A stretch of DNA of 32,201 nt, taken from contig JASHQW010000033.1 of assembly GCA_030038875.1 (NCBI GenBank), forward strand, positions 1 to 32,201. The letters run 5' to 3'. The stretch is from Gammaproteobacteria bacterium (lineage in GTDB: Bacteria > Pseudomonadota > Gammaproteobacteria > Steroidobacterales > Steroidobacteraceae). Shown here in pieces: positions 1 through 8,244 of this stretch. How positions within the stretch are numbered: the first letter of the stretch is position 1; every line of letters begins with the position of its first letter. Position numbers and translations under genes: made by a program. The notes beneath the pieces are model-generated. The model saw only the letters and a list, made by a program, of their open reading frames with translations. It was not told where the DNA came from and did not search any database.

Positions 1-23
1 GCATCGAGGCCCCGGGCGACACA

Positions 24-1484
24 GTGCGCATGCCCTCGCAGAAGGGCGGCCCGGCCGAGCGCGCCGGCGCCGACTACAACAGCTCGACCGAGCTCCTGGT
101 GTTTGGAGCGGGGCCGGGCGGCTACACGGCGGCGTTCCGCGCCGCTGACCTGGGCCTCAAGGTGACCCTGGTCGAGCGCTGGCCGGAGCTCGGTGGCGTG
201 TGCCTCAATGTTGGCTGCATTCCGTCCAAGGCACTGCTGCATGCCGCCAAGGTCATCGAGGACGCCGATGAGATGAGCGGGCGCGGCATCGCGTTCTCGG
301 CTCCCGACATCAACCTCGCGAAGCTGCGCGACTGGAAGACCTCGGTGGTGCGCAAGCTCACGAGCGGACTGCGGGTGCTCGCGCGGCAGCGCAAGGTGGA
401 CGTCGTGCAGGGGAGCGGGCGCTTCGTCAGCCCGAACGTGCTCGAGGTCATGGGCACGAGCGGCTCGCAGCGCATCCGCTTCGAGCAGTGCATCATCGCC
501 GCCGGGTCCGAGCCCATCGGGCTGCCGGGCCTGCCCGCCGATCCGCGCATCCTCGATTCGACCGACGCGCTCGAGCTGCCGGAGTTCTCCGGCGGCCTGC
601 TGGTGATCGGCGGCGGCATCATCGGCCTCGAGATGGCGTGCGTGTTCGATGCGCTCGGCACGCGCGTCAGCGTCGTCGAGCTCACTCCGCAGCTCATGCC
701 GGGCTGCGATCCGGACCTGGTGCGCCCGCTCGAGCGGCGCATCCGCGCGCGCTACCAGCAGATCCTTCTCGGCACCAAGGTGTCCGCCGTCGAAGCCAGG
801 TCCGAGGGGCTGCGGGTGAGCTTCGCGGGTGACAAGGCGCCGGCGCCGCAGATCTTCGACCGGGTGCTGGTGGCGGTCGGACGTGCGCCGAACGGCCACA
901 GCGTCGGCGCCGAGCTCGCCGGCGTGCAGGTATCCGAGCGCGGCTTCATCCCGGTTGACCGGCAGATGCGCACCAATGTGCCGCATATTTTCGCGATCGG
1001 CGACATCGCCGCGCCGCCGCTGTTGGCGCACAAGGCGATGCACGAGGGCAAGGTGGCTGCGGAAGTCGCTGCGGGTCACAAACGCGCCTTCGATGCCCGG
1101 GTGATTCCCTCCGTGGCCTATACCGATCCGGAGGTGGCCTGGGCCGGGCTCACCGAGATCGAGGCGAAGGAGAAGGGCATCGCCTACGCCAAGGGCAACT
1201 TCCCCTGGGTGGCGAACGGCCGCTCGTTGTCGCTCGGGCGCGAGGAAGGATTCACCAAGCTGCTGTTCGATCCGGAAACCCATCGTGTGCTCGGCGGCGG
1301 CATCGTCGGCGCGAACGCGGGCGAGCTGATCAGCGAGGTCGCGCTCGCGGTCGAGACCGGCTGCGACGCCGCCGACATCGGCCTCACGATTCACCCGCAT
1401 CCGACCCTGTCGGAGACCGTGGCGGGAGCGGCCGAGGCGTTCGAAGGGACGCTGACGGATCTCTATCTGCCGAAGAAGAAGTGA
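24..1484 (+). CDS. lpdA: Dihydrolipoyl dehydrogenase (E3); reading frame is open to the left edge, so the true start may lie outside the window
   Basis: FAD motif GAGPGGYTAAFRAADLG, redox disulfide GGVCLNVGCIPSKALL, NAD motif VIGGGIIGLEMA, C-terminal TIHPHPTLSE. Confidence 0.95.
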   Translation: MRMPSQKGGPAERAGADYNSSTELLVFGAGPGGYTAAFRAADLGLKVTLVERWPELGGVCLNVGCIPSKALLHAAKVIEDADEMSGRGIAFSAPDINLAKLRDWKTSVVRKLTSGLRVLARQRKVDVVQGSGRFVSPNVLEVMGTSGSQRIRFEQCIIAAGSEPIGLPGLPADPRILDSTDALELPEFSGGLLVIGGGIIGLEMACVFDALGTRVSVVELTPQLMPGCDPDLVRPLERRIRARYQQILLGTKVSAVEARSEGLRVSFAGDKAPAPQIFDRVLVAVGRAPNGHSVGAELAGVQVSERGFIPVDRQMRTNVPHIFAIGDIAAPPLLAHKAMHEGKVAAEVAAGHKRAFDARVIPSVAYTDPEVAWAGLTEIEAKEKGIAYAKGNFPWVANGRSLSLGREEGFTKLLFDPETHRVLGGGIVGANAGELISEVALAVETGCDAADIGLTIHPHPTLSETVAGAAEAFEGTLTDLYLPKKK

Positions 1485-1486
1485 TC

Positions 1487-1517
1487 GCGCGACAGAAGTG
1501 AGGAGCCTGTCGTGCGC
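1487..1517 (+). terminator. Possible hairpin terminator after lpdA
   Basis: GCGCGACAG (1487-1495) pairs with CTGTCG(t)GCGC (1507-1517) directly after the lpdA stop; no clear T-tract. Confidence 0.3.
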
Positions 1518-1565
1518 ACAGGGGGCTGGCGCGACTAAACTGACCGGCGTCCTTCAGGAGCGCTT

Positions 1566-1823
1566 ATGGTAAGTGCCGTCGGCTCAGCGTACCCGGTAGC
1601 GGCCCTCGAGGGTCAGATCCGGCAGGATCAGGTCCAGCTGAATGATTGGACGACCTGCGTGTCGGCCAGGACCCCCAAGGGACAGGCCGCGATACAGAAG
1701 CTGTCCGGCGAGATCAGCGCGGACAAAGAGCAGATCGCCAGAGCTCTGCAGGCGAAGTCCGGGGCGCCGGCGGCGACCTCCGCCGCACCGAGCCGCCCGG
1801 GGGCGCTGGATGTCTGGGCATAG
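1566..1823 (+). CDS. Small hypothetical protein, predicted helical (85 aa)
   Basis: ATG preceded by Shine-Dalgarno-like CAGGAG at about 7 nt; LEGQIRQDQVQLNDWTTCVSARTPKGQAAIQKLSGEISADKEQI looks like a genuine amphipathic protein. Confidence 0.5.
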   Translation: MVSAVGSAYPVAALEGQIRQDQVQLNDWTTCVSARTPKGQAAIQKLSGEISADKEQIARALQAKSGAPAATSAAPSRPGALDVWA

Positions 1824-1920
1824 GTCTTTTTGCCGCCTGCTATCTGAGATTCATAAAGAATCCGTGAGCCAGCTGCCGCGGCCTCCGAGCGAGCGGCACT
1901 CTCCTCAAATGCCGCGCAGA

Positions 1921-3018
1921 TCACGTGCGCCGCAGGTACTCGGCCACCGAGATGATTCGCTGCGCGCGTGCGTCCCAGAGAATGCATCGCAGAGCGCCGA
2001 GGACCTGGGACAACCTCAACCGGGTGACGCGCGAAAACAGGTGTTGATATTCGCCGTGACACTCGACGAGCCGGTAGTTCGGAATGCCGGGCGCAAGGTG
2101 ATGCACGTGGTGGTAGCCGATATTGACCGTAAACCAATCAAGCCAGCGGGGCAGCACCAGGAAGCTCGTGCCTTCGATCGCTCCGGTATCGAGGTCCCAG
2201 CTGGCGTTATCGCTGGCATAGGAGTGCTCGAAGTTGTGCTGCACCGTGAATAGGACGATGCCGACGCCGCCGGCAATCGAGACGCTGAGGAGATAGATAG
2301 AGAAAAAACGCACCGTGCCACACGCCCAGCACATCAACACCCAGAGGCTGAGCAGCACGAGGTTGTTCCACAGCATGTGCCGGTACTCGCGCTGCGAGGC
2401 CCAGTAGCGCGTCTGGTAGCTCGCGCCGTGCGCCCGCAGCGACACCGCAGGCTGTACCAGCTTCCGCCTCAGCGTGTGTACGAGCAGGCCGATGCTGCCC
2501 TTCATCCACGTGAAGCGCGGGTTGAAAATCAAATAGACGAAGCCCGCGAGCGGGGCGGCCACGACGCTGCACTTGCTGCGGTACATGCGCTGCTGGGCGT
2601 GGCTCAGCGCGGTGTACTCATCCACCGACAGCGTCGTGTACGGTCCGCGGTAGCGGTCCCAATTGCCATTGTGCGTGTGGTGATAGTGATGATGCTGCGC
2701 CCAGACGTACTGGGGCATTCCCGACACCACGCCCAGGACGAACCCCGCCGCGCGATTGAGCCAGGGGCTGCGAAAGAGACTCCCATGGCCGCATTCGTGC
2801 ATCAGGCCAAACACGCGCACGGTAAACAGGATGATGAGCAGCACAGGCATCACTGTCAGCCAGGGAGACAGACCGGCGCTCCACACAGCAGTCCACCACA
2901 GGAGCGCAAACGGAACCAGAGTCGTGCAGACCTGTGTCAGTCCCTTGAGGTCATCCGACCTGGCGTAGCGGCCGACCATGGCGCATCTCTCGCGCCGCAA
3001 ACACTCGTGCGACACCAC
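1921..3018 (-). CDS. Membrane fatty acid desaturase family protein
   Basis: Histidine boxes HECGHGS, HHHYHHTHNG and GYHHVHHLAPGIPNYRL, with hydrophobic segments. Confidence 0.9.
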   Translation of the reverse strand: MVSHECLRRERCAMVGRYARSDDLKGLTQVCTTLVPFALLWWTAVWSAGLSPWLTVMPVLLIILFTVRVFGLMHECGHGSLFRSPWLNRAAGFVLGVVSGMPQYVWAQHHHYHHTHNGNWDRYRGPYTTLSVDEYTALSHAQQRMYRSKCSVVAAPLAGFVYLIFNPRFTWMKGSIGLLVHTLRRKLVQPAVSLRAHGASYQTRYWASQREYRHMLWNNLVLLSLWVLMCWACGTVRFFSIYLLSVSIAGGVGIVLFTVQHNFEHSYASDNASWDLDTGAIEGTSFLVLPRWLDWFTVNIGYHHVHHLAPGIPNYRLVECHGEYQHLFSRVTRLRLSQVLGALRCILWDARAQRIISVAEYLRRT

Positions 3019-3188
3019 GATAGAAGACTTGCCCCCGTCTCGAATTTTCTAGTTCTGGTCAACGCCCGCCAAGTCGCTGACCCTGGCGGAGCCTTGGCAG
3101 TATGCGCCAGGGGAGCCGTCGGGCGCCACCGCATTGTGCGGGGAACGGACGCAAGCGTCGCGACAGCCTGCACCGCCTCACTGCGACG

Positions 3189-4192
3189 TCACTGTCCGTA
3201 GCGCTCGGCGTAGAACTTGCGAACGTTCTCGAGCGTGTCTTTGCTGATGCCGTTGAAGTACCAGTCATGGCCGGCGATCGGCTTGAAATGCTTCTCAAGC
3301 AGCGCGTTGGCGAAGTCCTCATTGCCGTCTTTCTTGCGCACGACGTCCTTCAACTCGGGAATCCACGTTGTCATAGAGCTCCTTCATCGCCGCACTGATC
3401 GGCTTGGCGAACTTGTCGTTGTACAGGTCGACCAGCTCATCGAACTGCTGATAGTGGCTGTCCACGGTGCGCGACGCGTGGCAGGCAAGGCAGACGTCCT
3501 TCATGCTCTTGCGGCGTTGCTCCCAGGTGATGACTTCCTTGACCTGTGAGCCCAGGAAATCGTCGCCGACCTTGGGCGTCGGCCTGCTGACCGGGACGTC
3601 CTCCTCGTTGCCGTTCGCCAGGCGCACCAGGTTCTGCTTCTCGGAGATCGGCGGCCGCAGCGTGTACGAGATCCGCTCGCCGACATCGTGCGTGCTTTCC
3701 TGGTCCGGCGTCGCGCTCATATGGCAGGTAGCGCAGGTCGGAGCCGCCGTGTAGTCCTTGCCGACGACCCAAGTCCTGGAATCCAGATTCATCTCGCGTA
3801 CCTTGGCCCGGTAGATGATGCCGTGCTTGGATTCGTTGTAGATCTCGAGCTGCGGGTGATCAGGGCCCAGGTGGCACTTGCCGAAGGTGTCCGGGGTGCG
3901 CGCCTGTGCCGCGGAGAAGCGGTGGCGGCCGTGACAGGCGGCGCACGAGCCGAGCGTGCCGTCCGGATTCATCCGTCCGATGGCGGTGTTGGGCCAGGTC
4001 TGCGACGTCGGGCGGTTGAACCTGTCGAGCGTGACCTGTGCGCCGTGGCACTGGCGGCAGCCGGCGTTGACGGCCGCCGGGCTCGCCTCGCTTGCAGCGC
4101 ATCATGGCGAGCTCCTGCGGGAAGGGGCCAACCGGCGTCGGTCGGACTGCTACGGCGGGTCTCAATAAACTCGCCGAGCTCGAGCCACGCAA
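3189..4192 (-). pseudogene. Multiheme cytochrome c of the hydroxylamine oxidoreductase (HAO) type, truncated and frameshifted
   Basis: Heme motifs CRQCH, CAACH, CATCH, CLACH and HAO-like CHLGPDHPQLEIYNESKHGI, but the frame breaks near 4105 and probably near 3365, no N-terminal signal peptide is visible, and one heme motif reads FGKCH (first Cys lost). Confidence 0.7.
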
Positions 4193-4303
4193 CTCGCAGA
4201 TGTACGTACCGCGCGACGAGACGCTGGTGTTTCGACTAGCCGCGATGAGGGCGCGCGCGCACCCGGACGTGCGCGGTCCGGCGACTGCCGCAGGCGAGAG
4301 GGT

Positions 4304-4353
4304 CGTTCCGGCCGATGATTTCGGGCGGCGCCGATCGAGGCGAGGCCGGAACG
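4304..4353 (-). terminator. Inverted repeat just 3' of the 126-aa secreted protein gene
   Basis: Perfect 10-bp arms CGTTCCGGCC (4304-4313) / GGCCGGAACG (4344-4353), 9 nt past the stop codon on the minus strand; no T-tract. Confidence 0.3.
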
Positions 4354-4361
4354 GCTTCCTG

Positions 4362-4742
4362 TCAGGTGGTCAGAGCCTTCAGTTTTTCCTTGTCGCTTTC
4401 GGAAGGCATGTGTTTAAGGCTGAGCAGGATCGATGCAAGCGTCTTGATGGAGCTGGCCGCCCTGGCATCTGCGACGATGGCCTCCAGCTTCGGTTTGTCG
4501 GCCGCTGCCACCGTGTGCTGGACGTCCATCAGAGCCTGAGCCACCGTGCGCTCGTCCTGGGTCGCCGACTTGTCCTCTGCGATCTGCTTCAGCGACTGCT
4601 TGTCCGCATCAGAGGGGAAGTGCTGAAGATGCAGCAGTATCGCGGCCATGGTCTGCACAGCCTTGCTCTCGGCGGCGTTTGCCACACTCGCAACCACGCC
4701 GAGGAACAGAACGACCGACAGGGCAGCTATCCGATACTTCAT
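4362..4742 (-). CDS. Secreted/periplasmic hypothetical protein with three internal repeats (126 aa from ATG at 4742)
   Basis: Signal peptide MKYRIAALSVVLFLGVVASVANA; three gapless 24-aa repeats of the form T-x-A-x-x-L-...-H-x5-DK-x2-L at a 35-aa period. Confidence 0.75.
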   Translation of the reverse strand: MKYRIAALSVVLFLGVVASVANAAESKAVQTMAAILLHLQHFPSDADKQSLKQIAEDKSATQDERTVAQALMDVQHTVAAADKPKLEAIVADARAASSIKTLASILLSLKHMPSESDKEKLKALTT

Positions 4743-4816
4743 GGGTGTCTCCCGCTGGCTCCGACTAGGATGCGCCCGCATACCTTCCCGGACAAGGCGC
4801 GAGGCACGGCCAAGCC

Positions 4817-5137
4817 TCAGTATCCGTATCCGATGGTGTCTATGTTCGCCACGACGCCGTTTCGAAACCGAATGCGCTGCATCAGCTTGTTAGGGCCGAA
4901 GTTGTAAATCCAGGTTTCGTTTTCCACGTCGGATACCCCCGGCACTACGCCGTCAGTGACTTCGGGGCGCACGACCTGGGCAGGCTGGCCACATAGGGCG
5001 GCGACCTTCGCCTGACTCGTGCCCCTGGTGATGAGCTCGCTTCCGCAACGCATCGACTGCCCGAAAGCGAGCGTCGGGAGGAGAGCGACAATTGCCGCGG
5101 CGAAGAAACGAACTCGATGGCGGGTGTGTTGAAGCAT
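4817..5137 (-). CDS. DUF2845-like secreted protein
   Basis: N-terminal signal peptide; MRCGSELITRGTSQAKVAALCGQPAQV...ENETWIYNFGPNKLMQRIRFRNGVV resembles the DUF2845 pattern. Confidence 0.75.
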   Translation of the reverse strand: MLQHTRHRVRFFAAAIVALLPTLAFGQSMRCGSELITRGTSQAKVAALCGQPAQVVRPEVTDGVVPGVSDVENETWIYNFGPNKLMQRIRFRNGVVANIDTIGYGY

Positions 5138-5214
5138 TTTGCCAGCGCCTCTGTCTGCTCGGCACTCAACGTTGCCAACTTAAGGTAGCGATTCGCCCCC
5201 GAAACTCGACTCTC

Positions 5215-5266
5215 TTAATCACTCGTTAATCCCACATTAACCTGCCTCAACAGCGCCGGCTATACT
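5215..5266 (+). promoter_or_regulatory. Putative sigma70-type promoter with 11-bp-spaced upstream direct repeats
   Basis: TTAATC (5215), TTAATC (5226) and TTAACC (5237) exactly 11 bp apart; TATACT at 5261-5266, 18 nt after the last repeat. Confidence 0.45.
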
Positions 5267-5323
5267 GTCACTGCTGAGGCAAGCACTCGCTGCCTCGCAC
5301 AACAATCAACAGAGGGGGATTCC

Positions 5324-6109
5324 ATGAGCCATTCAGTGTGGAGAATGATCGCCGGCGTATCAGTGGTCGCGGCGCTCGGCGCGGCGCCCGCGCCCGCGCC
5401 CGCGCAGACGGCTGAAGTAAAGGAAAAGCCGCCGATGTATACCTATGAGTCCTGGTGGGTCATTCCGAGGGCGCGCTGGGGGGATATGGACAAGGACAAC
5501 GCCACCATGAACCAGAAGGTCCTGGCGCCGGCGCTCGCCGACGGAAGCCTGCTCGGCTACGGAGACGACGCGAATCTGGTCCACACTGCCGACGGGCCGA
5601 CCCATGACAGCTGGCATCAGGCACGCTCCATGGCAGCTTTGCTGAAAGTCCTCGATGCCCTCTACAAGAGCGGCGGCGCCTCTTCCTCGGTCCTCGTCAG
5701 CTCAACCAAGCACTGGGACGGTGTATACGTCAGCCGCTTTTACAACTGGAAGGCCGGCTCCTGGAAGGATGCGTACGGGCGCGCCTCCACCTACAAGCTG
5801 AAGGCTGACGCGCCTGCCGATGCGGTCGCGACGCTCAGCAAGAGCCTGTTTGTGCCGCTGCTGGAGAAACTTCTCGCCGATGGTGCCATCGTGGAGTACG
5901 AGATCGATGAAGAGACGATCCATACTGAGTCGCCGGATTTGTTCTTCATCTACATCCTGACGCCGAGCGCTGAGGGCCTGGACAAGTTCAACGACGCGGT
6001 ACGAGAGACAACCAGGAGCAACCCGCTGATTGGACCGGCATTCGGTTCGATGGTCGACTTCACGCCGCACCGCGACCAGCTGGTACGGGCCAACGCGACC
6101 TATAAGTAA
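5324..6109 (+). CDS. Secreted hypothetical protein (261 aa)
   Basis: Long ORF with an Ala-rich signal peptide (MIAGVSVVAALGAAPAPAPAQ), purine-rich RBS upstream (AGAGGGGG), no family recognised. Confidence 0.8.
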   Translation: MSHSVWRMIAGVSVVAALGAAPAPAPAQTAEVKEKPPMYTYESWWVIPRARWGDMDKDNATMNQKVLAPALADGSLLGYGDDANLVHTADGPTHDSWHQARSMAALLKVLDALYKSGGASSSVLVSSTKHWDGVYVSRFYNWKAGSWKDAYGRASTYKLKADAPADAVATLSKSLFVPLLEKLLADGAIVEYEIDEETIHTESPDLFFIYILTPSAEGLDKFNDAVRETTRSNPLIGPAFGSMVDFTPHRDQLVRANATYK

Positions 6110-6123
6110 GGGCACAGCGAGTC

Positions 6124-6171
6124 GCACCCCGGGCGTGACTCACCCAGAGCGCCCCGGGGTGCCCCCGCTCT
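6124..6171 (+). terminator. GC-rich overlapping hairpins after the 261-aa secreted protein gene
   Basis: GCACCCCGGG (6124-6133) / CCCGGGGTGC (6153-6162), overlapping AGAGCG (6146-6151) / CGCTCT (6166-6171). Confidence 0.35.
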
Positions 6172-6236
6172 CCAGGCGCGTGCTTTGACCTGCCAGGCCT
6201 CAGGATTAGTATCGGCCTCCTTTCGGGGAGGACACC

Positions 6237-6893
6237 ATGATGCACCGCAACTCAGATCACTGGCGCCGGGCCGGCATGCTGTGTGTGACCGTGACGGGTC
6301 TGACGCTGAGCGCCGTCAACGCCGACGAGCCCTGGTGGGAAGGACAGCGGGGCAGGCTGGAGGTCAGCAGCACCACGTTCACGGAGAACGGGCCTCTGCC
6401 CGACAGCGCTGTCTACAACGACATCTACCAGGGCGCGAACATCTGCACCGCGAACGGCGCCGTCGGGGGCGATCAGTCGCCGCAGCTCGAGTGGTCGCAT
6501 GTGCCGGACGGGACGCGCAGCTTCGTCGTGGTGCTGTACGACACGACCGCCGCCTTTACGCACTGGGGCATGTACAACATTGCCGCGCACGTGCGCTCGC
6601 TCCCGCAGAACGCCGGAGCCATCGGCAGCACCTACGGCAGCCAGGTCAACAATGACTTCGGGGATCAGAGCTACGACGGGCCGTGCCCGCCGGCCGGCGT
6701 GGCGCCGGACGCGCATCACTATGTGTTTACCGTGTACGCGCTCGATACGGAGCTCAAGGTGAGCACGCTGGCGAATTTCCCGGCTAACGCCGAGACGCTC
6801 TATCACGCACTGATACACGCGGCGCGTGACGGACACATCCTGGCGAGCGGCAGCCTCGGCACCTACTACTCGGCCACGCCGCCGGCGAACTGA
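6237..6893 (+). CDS. YbhB/YbcL-family (PEBP/Raf kinase inhibitor-like) protein
   Basis: SPQLEWSHVPDGTRSFVVVLYDTTAAFTHWGMYNIAA and YDGPCPPAGVAPDAHHYVFTVYALD are PEBP signature segments. Confidence 0.92.
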   Translation: MMHRNSDHWRRAGMLCVTVTGLTLSAVNADEPWWEGQRGRLEVSSTTFTENGPLPDSAVYNDIYQGANICTANGAVGGDQSPQLEWSHVPDGTRSFVVVLYDTTAAFTHWGMYNIAAHVRSLPQNAGAIGSTYGSQVNNDFGDQSYDGPCPPAGVAPDAHHYVFTVYALDTELKVSTLANFPANAETLYHALIHAARDGHILASGSLGTYYSATPPAN

Positions 6894-6918
6894 GGCGGCG
6901 CCGGCGGCGCGCCTTAAG

Positions 6919-7665
6919 CTAGGGGCGCCTGGCTCGGGCGGTGCGCCGCCGCGCGGGGGCGCTGCGGTCGTCGGCTACGCGTCGTATGGCTTTGCCGACT
7001 GACCCGGCGGACCGGGTCCCCTGCGCCGCTGCGGGCTGCGTCTTGTGCCGGTACTCGCACAGGTCGCGGATGATGCAGGTCGGGCATTTGGGGGCGCGCG
7101 CGGTGCATACGTAGCGGCCGTGCAGGATCAGCCAGTGGTGCGCGTCCTTGCGGAACTCGGGCGGCGTATTGGCAACCAGACCGTCCTCGACCTCGCGCGG
7201 CGTCTTGCCCGGCGCGAGCCCGGTGCGGTTGGCGACGCGGAATATGTGCGTGTCGACCGCGATCTCGGGCTGGCCGAACACCATGTTTAGAATGATGCTG
7301 GCGGTCTTCCTGCCGACGCCCGGCAGCGCCTCGAGCGCGGCCCGGTCGGAGGGAACCGCGCCGCCGTGCCGCTCCACGATCTGGCGCGCGAGCGCGACCA
7401 GGTTCGCGGCCTTGGTGTTGTAGAGACCGACGCTGCGGATGTAGGGCTTCACTCCCTCGACGCCGAGCGCTGCGATGGCTGCGGGCGTGTGGGCGACCGG
7501 GAACAGCACGCTGGTGGCGGCGTTCACGCTCTTGTCGGTGGTGTGCGCCGAGAGCATCACGGCGACCAGCAGCTCGAACGGCGAGGCGTACGCGAGCTCG
7601 GTCGTGGGTGAGGGATTGGCGGCCCGAAGCCGGCGAAAGATAGCGGCGCGCGTGGCAGGTCGCAC
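6919..7665 (-). CDS. nth: Endonuclease III
   Basis: LLVAVMLSAHTTDKSVNAAT, LPGVGRKTASIILN, VDTHIFRVANRTGL, Fe-S motif CTARAPKCPTCIIRDLC; about 40-aa basic C-terminal tail. Confidence 0.95.
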   Translation of the reverse strand: MRPATRAAIFRRLRAANPSPTTELAYASPFELLVAVMLSAHTTDKSVNAATSVLFPVAHTPAAIAALGVEGVKPYIRSVGLYNTKAANLVALARQIVERHGGAVPSDRAALEALPGVGRKTASIILNMVFGQPEIAVDTHIFRVANRTGLAPGKTPREVEDGLVANTPPEFRKDAHHWLILHGRYVCTARAPKCPTCIIRDLCEYRHKTQPAAAQGTRSAGSVGKAIRRVADDRSAPARRRTARARRP

Positions 7666-7675
7666 GGCCGGGCGC

Positions 7676-8212
7676 CTAGCTCTCGGCCTGCTTGCGCGCC
7701 GCGACCAGCTGGGCGCGCTGCTCGGACCGCTGCGCGAGACGCACGCCGTGGGCGGTGTAGCGCGTGCGGTTGTCGCGGCGCTCGGGGGCCGCAGGGGCGG
7801 CCGGGAGGCTCACGCGCGCCACCATCGCGATGCAGTCGACCGGACAGGGCGCGACACACAGCTCGCAGCCGGTGCAGAGCGCCAGCACCACGGTGTGCAT
7901 CTGCTTGGCAGCACCCACGATCGCATCGACCGGACAGGGCGGGAGGCAGCGGGCGCAGCCGATGCAGGCCTCCTCGTCGATCTGAGCCACCAGCTCGGGC
8001 CCCTCCACGCCGTTGGCGGGGTTGAGCGCGAGGGGTGCGCGCGCGAGCAGCCTGGCGAGCGCGCCGATGGTGGCGGCGCCCCCGGGCGGGCACTGATTGA
8101 TCTCGGCGAGCCCGGCGGCGAGTGCCTCGGCGTAGGGCCGGCAGCCGCTGTAGCCGCAGCGCGTGCACTGCGTCTGCGGCAGCAGGGCGTCGATGTCGTG
8201 CGCGCTCGCCAT
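7676..8212 (-). CDS. rnfB: RnfB/RsxB-like ferredoxin, without an N-terminal membrane anchor
   Basis: [21 protein letters not shown] plus two 4Fe-4S motifs ([32 protein letters not shown]). Confidence 0.88.
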   Translation of the reverse strand: MASAHDIDALLPQTQCTRCGYSGCRPYAEALAAGLAEINQCPPGGAATIGALARLLARAPLALNPANGVEGPELVAQIDEEACIGCARCLPPCPVDAIVGAAKQMHTVVLALCTGCELCVAPCPVDCIAMVARVSLPAAPAAPERRDNRTRYTAHGVRLAQRSEQRAQLVAARKQAES

Positions 8213-8244
8213 GTTCGCCGGCGGTGAAGCTCGGGTTGTCGGCC

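Noticed and set aside
1826-1845. Possible third copy of the repeat (CTTTTTGCCGCC)
   Set aside because: Only the short TTTTTGCCG string is shared; no paired arm and no GGACATTACT linker.
3860-4192. 110-aa minus-strand ORF as an intact gene
   Set aside because: Most of it is out of frame with the heme-motif reading (CRQCH, CAACH); only its first ~34 codons may belong to the HAO-like remnant.
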